This document shows positions 33,147-44,020 of a DNA stretch of 64,000 nucleotides, one piece after another. The stretch comes from Septoria linicola. Taxonomy: Eukaryota; Ascomycota; Dothideomycetes; Mycosphaerellales; Mycosphaerellaceae. Location: positions 4,526,001 through 4,590,000 of the forward strand of contig CP099418.1 of assembly GCA_024114885.1 (NCBI GenBank). The letters run 5' to 3'. The notes beneath the pieces were generated by a model. It had not been told where the DNA came from and ran no database searches. It saw nothing but the letters and a program-made list of their open reading frames with translations. Each line of letters begins with the position of its first letter. The first letter of the stretch is position 1. Made by a program: the position numbers and the translations under genes.

Positions 33147-35671
33147 TCACGACCCCTCACTCTTTGGCGCTGGAGCTTGACTTGGCTCGTCGCTGACCTG
33201 AATTGGCGCAATTCGTCTTCTCTTCTCGCGGCCTTGTTCTTCACTCTCGGATGCACTTCCAGCCACGCTTTCCCTCTTGATGCCCGACACCAGAGCAGGA
33301 GCTGATGGCGCTGATCCCATGCTCGCCGATTGGCCTGGAGTTTGTGGAGGCGTGAAAAGTGGCATGCTCGGGTTGCCAGAGCCAGCCGCTGCGATCGATG
33401 GCAGCGGAGTCAGCGACGGAGTGGGGTTGTTCATGCTCGGTGGCGCATTTTGGTCTGGTACACGCGCGAAGCTGGCCTCAGTCGCTATGCTTGACTGTGA
33501 AATGCTTCTCGCAGGGCTCGCGGGCCGTCCTCCTACGTGGCCAGTAATGGCAGTGAAGGGTGATGGCGAGGCACGAGGCGCCTTTGACGACGGTGCAGTG
33601 CTAGAAGTGCCATTGATCGAAGACGACTGCGAGGCGATCGTACTAGCTGCAGTACTGGCAAGGCCGGTTGGTGTTGGCTGGGGAGTGGACGCGGCTGAGT
33701 TTGCCTTTGCGACCGAGATTGGAGCTGGCGAAGGTTTCGCGCTGGCGCTGTTTGCTGGAGGTTGATAGATAGTGCCCAGCTCCCCAGGTGCAAATGTAAG
33801 CGCTGAGCAGAAGCCATCAGAAGAGGTCATCAGCAGTGTCTGGCCATCACTCGACCTTGATTCACAAGTTAGCAACTTACGGCGAGTCATCCTGTAGATA
33901 GAGATACAAACCAGCTCAGATCGGTGAATGTTGCGTAGTGTAGATTGCTGACAACGCATAGAGGTTTCTGCTGCTGGGTGTCATACAGGTGCACGGCGTC
34001 CTGCGTCGCGACAGCATATACCACTCGATAAGGAAGCCCGAAAGCAGGCACTGGTCCGGGTGGAGGTAGGGTGGCCGATTCAGAGTCGGCTCGTGGACGA
34101 GGGGAGGCTGCCGTGGCACTTGGTGCTGGCGAAGGCGCGCTAGTCAGTGGCGGTGGTTCCATTGCCGAGTGCGAAGTAGGCGCCCTCGTTGGCATGACTG
34201 GCTCTGGTAGAAGTGGCAGATCATCTTCAGTTCGAGTGTCGATGGTGATCTCTTTGGTGTCGACATTGGCCGCGCGGATCTGGTAAAGCACTGGCGAGCA
34301 CTTGACAGCAATGGATGGTTTCTTGTGCCCAGGCAGATACGCTACAGGCGGCTTGTTGAGCCCGGCTCTCGTGTAGATGTACACAGTGTTGATGATTTCA
34401 TCGGTGCTCTTGCCACCATCAGCTGCCGGATGGGTAGTCTTGAACTGCCCCGCTGGCGTGAGCAGGAGGCTGCCGTCGGGAGTGAAGGTCAATCGTCGGA
34501 AGAACGAGGTGAAGGTCTCATTCGCGTAGATGTTGGCATTGCGTGCGCCCAAGCCAAGTCCGAGCCCAATGCCTCCCGATAAGCTTGGAGATGCTGAAGG
34601 CATAACAGCAGGAAGCGGCATCGACGGCATCGAGGGGCTGGGTGAAACAGATCTCCGTACGGATTGAGAGCCAAAGGACGACCTTCGACTGTGAGACGTT
34701 GGTGGTGGGTTCATGGGTAGGGCGAGTGACTGCGGCGTGCCTGGAGCTGATGGTTTCGGTGAGCCGATGGCTTCTGAGACGAGCTCCTGTACGAAGGATG
34801 CTCGATGACCTCCATTGCCAAAGTCTGGGGGCGCCGGACTGTTGGAGGAGATACGTCGTCCAGGGAGGTCCATCTTCGTGACTTTGTTGTGTTGACTCAA
34901 AGAGAACTGCCCGTCCTTGGTCTTCAGTGTGTAAATGTGCACAGACCGGTCCGAGGACTGCGTCGCGACATACTCGTTCAACGGATCCCACGCCACACCC
35001 TGAACGTAGTGGTTGTGCTCTGCGATTTGTCGAACAGTTTGACCTGTGATTCATGAGTTCAACGAGTTCCTTGTGCAGGAAAAAACATCACCTTACCTGT
35101 CGAAGCATTGTATATCCGCGCGACATTGTCCATGCTGCCGGTGATGAAGAACAAGCCGTCTGGTGACCATGCCAGGTCATATATCTCTGAGCCAGTATTT
35201 GACCTGCACATTGTCTTGACTCTCCAATGTTCCACATCTTCTAGTCCATCGTCGCCAAAGGTGGAGGCATATACGGGATTGTCGGAAGGCGTCCAAAGCA
35301 GGACGTTGCCGTCGTCTCCTGCTGAAGCTAAGAGCTCGCCTACCCAACGTCAGAAGTGCTTCATTCCATGACTGCTGTGATACATACCCCGTGGACACCA
35401 TCGCACCACATTCACTGCCTGCGTGTGCTTCTTGAGGGTCGACAAGTACGTGACCTTCCGCTCATCCCCGCTGCTCTCGACATTCCAGATCTGCAGCTCT
35501 AGTCAGCCATTGTCCATTCCTTCCCTTATTGGATATGTCCCTTCCACCTACTCTGACATTGCCATCGCCGCCTGCAGTTGCCAGTCGTCCCTTCCCGTGA
35601 GACTCGAAATGGGCCGAGTAGATGGGGCTGTTGTCGTCGTGCCAGGACACCAGCAACGGTGCAGCTTTCAT
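33147..35671 (-). CDS. CAC2: Chromatin assembly factor 1 subunit B (CAC2/p60)
   Basis: Five exons (35552-35671, 35388-35496, 35097-35339, 33912-35043 and 33147-33855) encode 770 aa. The start MKAAPLLVSWHDDNSPIYSA is the conserved first WD40 blade of CAF-1 p60. WD40 repeats continue (GRLATAGGDGNVRLQIWNVE, LLASAGDDGNVLLWTP, LFFITGSMDNVARIYN, VAWDPLNEYVATQSSDRSVHIY). A Ser/Pro-rich insertion is followed by late blades (RRLTFTPDGSLLLTPAGQ, LSWSSDGQTLLMTSSDGFCS). The tail is Ser/Ala/Pro-rich with a basic EKRRRIAPIQ nuclear-type segment. The subunit works in the CAF-1 complex, which deposits H3-H4 behind replication forks. The last intron uses the weaker donor GTTTGT. Confidence 0.95.
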
Positions 35672-36808
35672 GGTGATGGTGGCGTTGCAAGGTCGGGCTG
35701 GCTCACAGCCAGAAGGAAGTATATGGACAAAACGGAGTTGGCAGGAATGAAGATGACGGTGTTGGCAATGGATGCGGCCAGGCAATCAGTCAGTCCGTCA
35801 ATCAATCGGTGGTCGATCCAATGCCGCGAGGTTCCCGAGCTTGCGGAGAGCTCAGGTCGTGAAGCTGATGCTGATGCCGTTTCTGTAACAAATGCCTGAA
35901 AGCCAACAGCCGGCCCGTGTTACAGCTCACTGACAGTAACAGCAGCAAGGGAAATCGTAAAGTGAGTGTGAGAACAGTGGTGTGTGTGTGATGAGCTGCA
36001 CAGACAAGCAGCATGCAGTACCAGCAGCAGCACTACTGTCTCGATGCAATTGGCTCCAAACCACGATGTATGCACGCTAGTTAGTCCTCCCGGGCCATAC
36101 TTCTATTCTACTAACTAGCCCCGCCCCGCCTGCCAACTCTGTTTCGACACGTTCTTGCAGCCTGTCTACCTCTTCTCACGGCTGCTGACGACGATGATGG
36201 TGACCTGCTTCACGCTTCTCAAATATCATAGCTGAATCAAATGCTTGCGTGACTACCGTCTGCCTTGCTGATCAAAATGACTGGTGAAGCGGCATTCTGC
36301 ACCGTCACGTTGCCCGAGTCACCCCGTCAGTGCGTCGCGCTCCACGACGATTACCGCTGAGACGACCGAACCACAGAAAGTGACACCACACAACGTCCAA
36401 ACACGCCCCGTTGCTGGACGATACGCTTCAACGGCCCATTCGACGCGTGAAAACGCGGTCAAAACGCCTTCGATCGGCGTGCGTCAGGTCTTTACACCTG
36501 GGCGATTTGGCCGCTGGCCGCCACTTCAGAAATCCTTGCTTGGCTGATCCGTCCAGCCCGTGAGGCACGAGTCGCGCCCTCACCAAATGCTGCAGGGTCA
36601 TCTACCACCACGATGGATGCAAGTGCGTGTATCATGGATTCGCGACTAGCAAGCCGCAGCAATGTCCCAGATCATGCAGATCGTCAGAGTCGCCACTGCC
36701 GTCTTCACTCGCGCTATCTCGATTGACTTGATTTACTAATTCGTGCCCTCCAGCTGTATGTTCATGTCTATTTGTCTATATCGACAGCCAACGCTCGACT
36801 CTGCAAAC
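35672..36808. other. Intergenic, 1.1 kb
   Basis: The upstream region of CAC2 and downstream region of the flavin monooxygenase. It includes small GTGTGTGTG and CAGCAGCAG runs (about 35977 and 36021). No gene is supported. Confidence 0.4.
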
Positions 36809-38562
36809 TCAACAGCCCGATACCAGGTCCAATGCCTTCTCATTCAGACTTGATTCGCGCACCTGAGCAAATACTGCCTCCATTCTGAGCCCTCGCCTCG
36901 CATAGGCCTCAATCCAGCTTTGTGCGTGCGCTCTCATCAGAGGCTCTCCGGTCGTGGCGCTCTCCCCATTAATGTAGTCTGCAAGCTCCTGGACATATGC
37001 GATCTCCGCGCCTTTGGCCCTTAGCGAATGGAAGTTGCGGCCGATGCCTTTGCGCTGGAGTCTCTCATCATATTCCGCCCGCATTGCCTCCCTTGAAGGC
37101 AATGGCACAAGCCCTGCTAAGGTCTGCGCAAGTGCTACAGCCTGGAATTCGAACAAGCTGAATGTCGCTACGTGGTAAGGCACACCGATAAAAGCCAGCG
37201 TCGGGTCCGGAATGTACCATATATCCTTATGCAAGTTATGCGTCACCTGGCCATTCGTGACAATCACCTCCTCGCTGGCATCCTCTGCAGCCACGCCATC
37301 TGCATGGAATTGGCGCATGAACGGCAGCGAGACATGGTATCCGGTGCACACAATCACTTGGTGAATGTTGCAGAGCTTTCTACCAGAGTGCAACGTCACG
37401 GTGCCTCGAACACTTCCGTCTTCAGCCAAGGCTGAGGTGTCGTGGAGTTCGAACTTATCAAGGCCGTCAACGCGAGCACCATTAGAGAGGAGCATGCTTT
37501 CAGGCAAATCGTATGGACCCCCTCGGCTTGATTGGAAGACCGCTCGAGCATTTCCGAGGTCTCGAGCGATGTCCATCGACGACACTCCAGCGCCGATGAG
37601 CAGAACGTTCTGGTCCTTGAATGCATCCGGCCTCCGATAGAGCTTCGAATGCTGTACTCGTGTTGGAAACCTTTCTTTCCATTCTGCGAGTCCAGGGAGG
37701 TCTGGCACGTTACACGCATGATAGTGGCCTGCAGCTACGACTACAGAGTCGAAGCGCTGTGATACATTAGTATACGTAGAGGAAGACTGGACGGGCTTAC
37801 TGACTTCAGTGCTACTGGACGTCACATCACCTTCTCGACGATCGATGCTTACGAACCAGTCTTTGCCGCTTTTTTCAACTTGCTTGACTCTGGTGTTGAA
37901 TGAGATCGACTCCAGCACATCATTTTCTCGTGCGGTATCCTGAATGTAATCTCCAAGCACATGGTGTGGCACAAATTCCTCGGTTCCTGGCTTCCACTTT
38001 TGGGTCGAGAGCTCCATCTCGATCGTCGAGACATTGTTCTTTAATACCACATATGCCGGACTATTGGACTGTCAGTGCGTGGCTGTATACCTCATGACCG
38101 TTCTGCTTACCCAGGAGGTGCAAAGCTCAAATCCACATCCTCTGCTTCGACTATCTCAGGACCTGGACTGCCGAGTGGAGTATCATGCCTGCGCTGTGAG
38201 ATCTTCTGACTTCCCACTATTCGATCATATTCGGGCGAGTCGCCTACAGAAGGCAGAGTCGAGGGATATGCCGGATCTTTTGAAGTGCGCTCATCGTACA
38301 CCCTTCTTTACCGCATCAGCTATCGCGTCCCACTGCACTGGCAGTATTTAAGAAGATCGTACCAAACGCCACCAGCTCGTGAGCCCCTCTCATAGACTGT
38401 GACATCTAGTCCGGCCCGCTTGAGATGGATTGCTGCTGACACTCCAGACACGCCAGCTCCTATCACCGCCTGAAACGAGGGACGTTAGTATCAAGCTCAT
38501 AGATCTCCACGATCGGAGTCGACTGTACTCACAACTCGCCGAACATTCAAAGTCTGCGCCAT
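36809..38562 (-). CDS. Flavin-containing monooxygenase
   Basis: Exons 38533-38562, 38363-38469, 38111-38302 and 36809-38060 encode about 526 aa. The FAD-binding motif AVIGAGVSGVSAAIHLKRAG opens exon 2. GGVWVYDERTSKDPAYPS across the next junction is typical of fungal FMOs. A second Rossmann motif LIGAGVSSMDIARDL binds NADPH, and CTGYHVSLPF follows. A possible extra intron (37757-37804; donor GTCAGT, branch CTAAT, acceptor CACAG, 48 nt, no stop, in frame) would remove a Ser/Thr-rich insertion before RFDSVVVAAGHYHA. The enzyme oxygenates nucleophilic N or S atoms in known members. It lies beside a DAL5-type transporter and a TauD-like dioxygenase, which hints at organosulfur metabolism. Confidence 0.88.
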
Positions 38563-38977
38563 GTCATACGCAGTATACTGGGAGTACAAGGACGATAAGT
38601 GTGTGCTTCAGTCTGCAGGAACTTTATCTTACACGCAGGAACCACTCCGAAGCTGGACCATTACATCCAGCAAGCGAGCAGTATCTGCAAATAATGGTTG
38701 AGACTCGAGAGGTATCCATTCGCTTACATGAGCTGAGGTGCGAATGCTACGGAGCTATCTGATCACGCAATATCTGAGTGAGCACGCAAGGTCTGTCTGC
38801 GCCGAGCATCGGCCTTTGTGGGACTACTCTGATTCTCTTCGAGAGCTCGAAAAGAGAAGTATCGTCGGGAGCGAGACATACGAGTGTTTCTGGAGTGTCT
38901 ACATATGGTCGTCTTCACACTGATCTGGCCTGTAGCTAAACTCTATGTAGGTGAGTACGGTCTTGGCGCGCTGGCTT
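38563..38977. other. Intergenic
   Basis: 415 bp between the tandem minus-strand transporter and monooxygenase genes. Nothing specific is seen. Confidence 0.4.
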
Positions 38978-40728
38978 CTACAGCTTTGGCTGCACAACTT
39001 CCATTCCAGCAGGCTCGAATGCACTAATCGATTCACTGCTCATTTGCTCGGAGTTCTGAACAACAGCAGCAGCTTTCCTACAGCATGAGAATTAGCAAAC
39101 ACGACTTCACCTACACAAGCCGACCTTGCGCATGAACCTCTCAGTCGAAGATAGACTTACTGCTTAACCTCCCTCTTATGCAACCACCTCGTCAACATGG
39201 CCGTCCCCATCATCAACGCCGCCAAAAACGTCACGGTAATATATCCTTTCTGATACTCCGGCGCATCCGTCTGCTTCCACACGAGCAACGGCAGCCACGC
39301 CTGAAAGACATAAGCAATCTCATTCATGCTGCCCGTCACCAGCGCTCTCTCCTCATTATCATCGGAACATATTTCATGCGCCCACGCGAACGCCAGACCG
39401 CTCAGGCCGTGCCCGAAGCCTGCGAGTATGAAGCACGTCCATTTCCAGCCCATCGGTATGTCCCAGATCGCGAGGGACACGTAGCAGAGAATGTTGACTG
39501 CTCCGCCGATGAGGAACGCGGGCCAGCGCGCGCCGCGGAACAGCGAGTCGGATGTCCATGCGTATGCTAACGTCGTGACGACTTGCACTGCATAGGTCGT
39601 AGTCGGGTAGACATTAATCTGCCAGACTTCATAGACCGGGGACTTCGACACTTTCAGGAACTGCGAGAACGCAGGCGCGGATGCGTTGTTGCCGTTGTTG
39701 AAGAGGATGTACAGGAGCGTGAGGACGTAGATGTGCCAGGACTTGAAGATTTTGGCGAACTTGGCGCGCGTGTAGGGTTCGGGGCCGCGACGGCCTTCGG
39801 CTTGCATGCGTTTGATTGCGAAGGCTTTGTCGGCCGAGTTGAGGTAGAGGGCGCGGGTGTTGGACGGGTGGTCGGGGAGCATGAGGTAGCCGGATAGGGC
39901 GATGGGAAGGGATATTATGCCGTCTACGAGGAAGAGCCTGGTCAAGTGTTAGCGTGTGTCTTTGACTCTTCGAGTCCCTCCCGATGATCATACCATTGCC
40001 ATCCGCGAAATCCGCCCACGCCTTCAAGATTGTATACTGCTGCCATGAGATAGCCAGAAAACATGGACGCTATGGCACTGCTGCAATGGAAGATGCAAGA
40101 GCGTTTGGCAAGCTCATCGGTCCTGTACCAGCTGCCAATGATGTACTGCATGCCAGGATAGAACCCAGACTCTGCGAGGCCGACTTGGAAGCGAATGCCG
40201 TACACTTGCTGCGCTGTACTTGCGCGAGATGTGGCGAACGTCAGTATCGTCCAAGCGACTTCGAGAGAAGGGATCCAGATCGATGGCCGCACTCGTGTCA
40301 AGATGAGGTTCGAGGGAATTTGACCGAGGACGTAGCCTACTGTCCATAATGTCTGCATGTAGTTGAGCTCGTCGCCGTAGAGGTTGAGATCCTCTTTCAT
40401 GCCGGATACGAAGGCATTGTTGATGTTGGCCTAAAGGCGTGATATGTGGTTAGCGAACGTCCATGTCAACAACTCCTTGGCCACATATGTTGCGAGACCA
40501 GGTTTAGAGGGGAACGTGGTAGCCAACCTGATCGAGGTACTTGATCAAGTAGCCAAGCGAAGCGAATGTCAAGACCGCACAGTCAAGCTTGAGCAAGAAA
40601 TGGCGTTCTTCTGGCGATTTGTCAAGCGAATCCCAGATGTAGCGTTGCCATTTTCGTTTTGGTTTGCTTTGAATGACTTCTTGGGACACGACTTGCGCTT
40701 CAGCTTTTGGGTCCTCGGGTATGCCCAT
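38978..40728 (-). CDS. Major facilitator transporter, DAL5/anion:cation symporter family
   Basis: Exons 40528-40728, 39994-40430, 39161-39937 and 38978-39077 encode 504 aa. The ATG at 40728 (MGIPEDPKAEAQ) is used because the frame upstream begins at a TTG. The first junction gives YLDQANINNAFVSGM, and the family motif LWTVGYVLGQIPSNLILTRVRPS follows. Twelve membrane segments can be traced, with NGNNASAPAF and GFGHGLSGLAFAWAHEI late. Relatives carry pantothenate, allantoate, nicotinate, biotin precursors or sulfonates (Soa1). A fourth exon, joined by a GTAAGT donor, adds a 32-residue tail. If that intron is retained, translation stops immediately after the donor. The cluster context favours an organosulfur substrate. 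Confidence 0.88.
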
Positions 40729-41600
40729 GTTTCGCAATAGCAATATTAGAAGATGCTTCAGATGTGCGAAAGGACAGTAATGTCTCGCAAGATACGACTC
40801 CTTCTCAAACCTCTACCTCTTCAAACTAGCCAGAAGGCCGCTTTCGGAACAGATTCTGCTTGATCATCACTTCAACGGCAGCCACGATTCCTCGAGGTGC
40901 CGGACTCCGCCAAATCGTGATCAAGCTAAGTGGGCCATGATAGGATCCTGAAGTAGCATTGGAGCATTCTGCTGGCGGCAGCATGGATGGCGTGCCTAGC
41001 AAGCTAGAGGAAATCATGGTAAGGGTTCACACATGGCTTCTCAACCACGCGACAAACTCGTGACGAAATGTTCCTAAGTTATGATCGACTGGATGTGAGT
41101 GAGCTCGGTGCATCTACGAGCTGCCGAGAGGAAGACTGAAGTTATCCTCTCCATCAACAAGCCAAGCAGTGACAAGAGAGCACCATAGCCATGGCGGTCA
41201 GCGCGGCGAGCTTGGTACTGGACATGAGAGCGTAAACGAAGATTATGCCTTCAATGCCGGCGCATAATGCAGTGTCTGCGATGTTGGTCAATGAGATGAA
41301 GAGAAGATGATGCGATCGCTGCGCTGATGTCGAAAGAGGACCCCTGCACACCTGCCAAGGATGAGCTCTCTCCACGCGTCTCGCCTGGCTCGCGTCTTGC
41401 ATCTCTACACTCCAACAGAGGCAACATGATGAGGGGTATGGCATTGTGCAAAGAACGTGAATCTGTCGTGACGAATGATTGCAGCTTGACGCGGTAGTAT
41501 TGATGTGAGACCCTATTCGATGATTAGCAATCAGCCCGCTGTGAGATGGTTAAAGGTATGGCGACCTTGAGTTCGGGGAACGAATATCACCTGCTTCATC
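40729..41600. promoter_or_regulatory. Divergent promoter region, transporter/dioxygenase
   Basis: 872 bp between the divergent starts of the transporter (-) and the dioxygenase (+), a layout that allows shared control. Minus-strand ORFs at 41154-41451 lack support. Confidence 0.45.
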
Positions 41601-42954
41601 ATGGCTCCAATTGCTCTCGACTCGACCATTGCGGACGTCGTTCAGCCCAAGAAGGACTCCCTGGGACTTCCAGGGCCTACACGAGAGCGTCTTGAGAAGG
41701 CTGGTATCGACTTATCGCAAGGCTATCCTTATCGTCCAGCACGGCCACTATGTTTGCAGGACGCGTTCGAGATTCGCAATCAACCCTGGAAGCATGACGA
41801 TGCAGGCGCAAGGGCAAAGACAATTGACCCGAGCAAAAAGAGTCTGCTATCTGCTGCCACCAAGGTCTCCGATCTGACCACGCACATCGGCACTGAAATC
41901 GAAGGGCTGCAATTGAAAGATCTGACAAGCCAGCAGAAGGACGAGCTTGCTTTACTCATCGCAGAGAGATCTGTCGTGTTCTTCAGAGATCAAGATCTTA
42001 GCCCTCAGCAGCAGAAAGAGCTTGGGGAGCACTATGGTAGGATCGAGGTTCATCCTCAAGTGCCTCAGGTCCCCGGCGTTCCCGGCGTAACAGTAGGCAG
42101 CACGTACACAAGTATAACCTGCCACTGCCACTGACTCCTCTAGGTCATTTGGCCCGCCCTCCAAGCCACCGAGAAAGTTGCGAACTTCAGAAACCCCGGC
42201 GGTGCCAGTCGCTGGCACACCGATCTGGTCCACGAGAGACAACCAGCTGGTATTACACATCTACACAATGACACTGTGCCTAGCATCGGCGGTGACACAC
42301 TGTGGGCATCCGGCTACTCTGCATATGAGAAGCTGTCTCCAGAATTCAGAAAGATTATAGATGGTCGCAAGGCTGTCTGTTCCTCCGCTCATGCTTATCT
42401 AGATCGAGACGACCCTAACACTGGACCAAAGCACATCGAGCGTATACATCCACTCGTTCGCGTACACCCTGCCACAGGCTGGAAGGCCCTATGGGTGAAC
42501 AGAGCATTCACGAAGAGCATCGTTGGTCTTGACAAGGCCGAGAGCGACCTAATCCTCAACTACCTCTTCGACGTCTTTGAAAAGGTGAGTGAGAACGACC
42601 CTACTGTTGTCGTTGGTCCTGACAATGCCCAAAGAACATCGACATTCAAGTACGGTTCCGTTGGAGCCCACGAACATCTGCCCTGTGGGACAATCGCATC
42701 ACTATCCAGTAAGTCTTCCCCGATCTCGTCACGAGATTAGAGATTGAGTGCTAACCATATGTAGCAATGCGTCTTGGGAGTAAGTCAATGAGAATTGACA
42801 AGTATATTTGGCCGTTACGAGCTAACGACCCTACAGCTACGAAGGAAACGAGCCAAGGCATGGCACCAGAGTGACAAGTCTAGCAGAGGAACCATACTAC
42901 GATGCCAGCGCGCCCTCTCGACGCATTGCTCTGGGTCTCGAGGACTCAGACTAG
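41601..42954 (+). CDS. TauD/JLP1-like Fe(II)/2-oxoglutarate dioxygenase
   Basis: Five exons (41601-42092, 42144-42584, 42635-42708, 42765-42779 and 42837-42954) encode 379 aa. Exon 4 is a 15-nt microexon, and the joined sequence HNASWDYEGNEPRHGTRV fits the family. The Fe(II) ligands are the HxD in RWHTDLVHERQPAGIT and a distal His in ITIHNASWDY. The 2-oxoglutarate-binding Arg is expected in the RHGTRVT segment. VVFFRDQDLSPQQQKELGEHYG and VHPATGWKALWVN are standard TauD landmarks. Yeast Jlp1 releases sulfite from sulfonates such as taurine or isethionate under sulfur limitation. The adjacent transporter and monooxygenase support a role in organosulfur use. Confidence 0.92.
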
Positions 42955-43020
42955 TTCGTTTGCTCTGTCGCTACTAGCTGTTACTCCAAATTTCAAACTA
43001 TACATCTTTCAGTTTCCTGA

Positions 43021-43574
43021 TTAGGTTCCGCGATGTCCCTGGCATTCAAGGGACCCGCCACGATTGAGCATGAAAGTATCTGTGTCCATTGTCAGCAAGT
43101 CACAATTCATTCGTGATGAACAAACTCACTCATCTCAATACTACTCCGCTGCGGAGCCCCACCTCGATAACAAATACAGTGAAGCCCAGCTGTACCTCCG
43201 ATCCTGCAGTCCGAGCAAGAGTTGGCATAATTGCCGCTGATCGGACAAGTCAGCAAGAACTAGGTAGGGAACCAATCGCGTCAGACTGACTTTCTAGCAG
43301 TGACAAGTGCTCCACTGCGGTTGGCAATACACAAGTTCAAATCCATCGTGGTGCGTCGCGGGCCGCCGCCACCGACACGGCAGTTTGCGGTATAGTAATG
43401 ATTGTCGCGTAGTCCCACGAAAGAGCAGCTGCCTGCGAAGCCACCCTGTCGAGCTTCGAGCCGGGCTGGCGGAGCTTGGTGGTCAGGGGTGGCGTTGGGT
43501 GCAGCAAGTGGGCTTGCGTGGGTCGAAGTCATAGTGCTGGCAAGAAGTGCCAGTAGAGTGGTAGTGAAATGCAT
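43021..43574 (-). CDS. Secreted cyanovirin-N homology (CVNH) protein
   Basis: Three exons, 43291-43574, 43130-43236 and 43021-43079, encode 149 aa. The signal peptide MHFTTTLLALLASTMTSTHA is followed by a pro-region ending RLEAR, and the mature part starts QGGFAGSCSFVGL. The two CVNH half-repeats are GSCSFVGLRDNHYY...TTMDLNLCIANRSGALV and NSCSDCRIGGTAGLHCICYR...SSIEMNTFMLNRGGSLEC. The first donor is the less common GTCAGT. CVNH domains are mannose-binding lectin folds found in filamentous ascomycetes, and secreted forms may act on glycans of hosts, competitors or the own wall. It converges with the dioxygenase gene, with only 66 bp between stops. The second half carries extra cysteines compared with the canonical fold. 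Confidence 0.87.
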
Positions 43575-44020
43575 TGCTGCGATATGGCGAGGTATTCGTG
43601 GAGCGTAGTATTGTGTGGGAGTAGAGGGAAGTTGAAGGAGGAAGTAGCTGGAGTTCCTTCTTCCAGAGGTCGTAGAGGGCTCACACTGCGGATTAATCCT
43701 GCATTTCGCACCAACACCGCAAAGTGCTGGTAGTACAGCGATCTGAGGCAGACTCGACTGCTTGATCCACTGGAGCAAATGACCGAGTGTAATGAGAATA
43801 AGGTTTGCAATAGGGCAAAGGAATGCTTCAGCCTCAGTTGGATTCCAGTGTCCTCTGTTAGACTTCAGCAGGCATCTACGCCCTAGACTCCGCCTCTTCA
43901 CAAGTGCAATCCATCAGGCTACCTATGTCCATATGATTCCAGCCTCGGCACACCACACCGGCAAAGCAATACAGACTTCCGCGCTGGTATGCAAGCCCTC
44001 CTCCGGAGCCAGCTGAAGGA
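43575..44020. other. Intergenic
   Basis: 446 bp upstream of the CVNH gene and downstream of the GH1 gene. Nothing specific is seen. Confidence 0.4.

Noticed and set aside
32733..33305. 190-codon plus-strand frame
   Set aside because: Overlaps the CAC2 3' end antisense, with no signal or domain.
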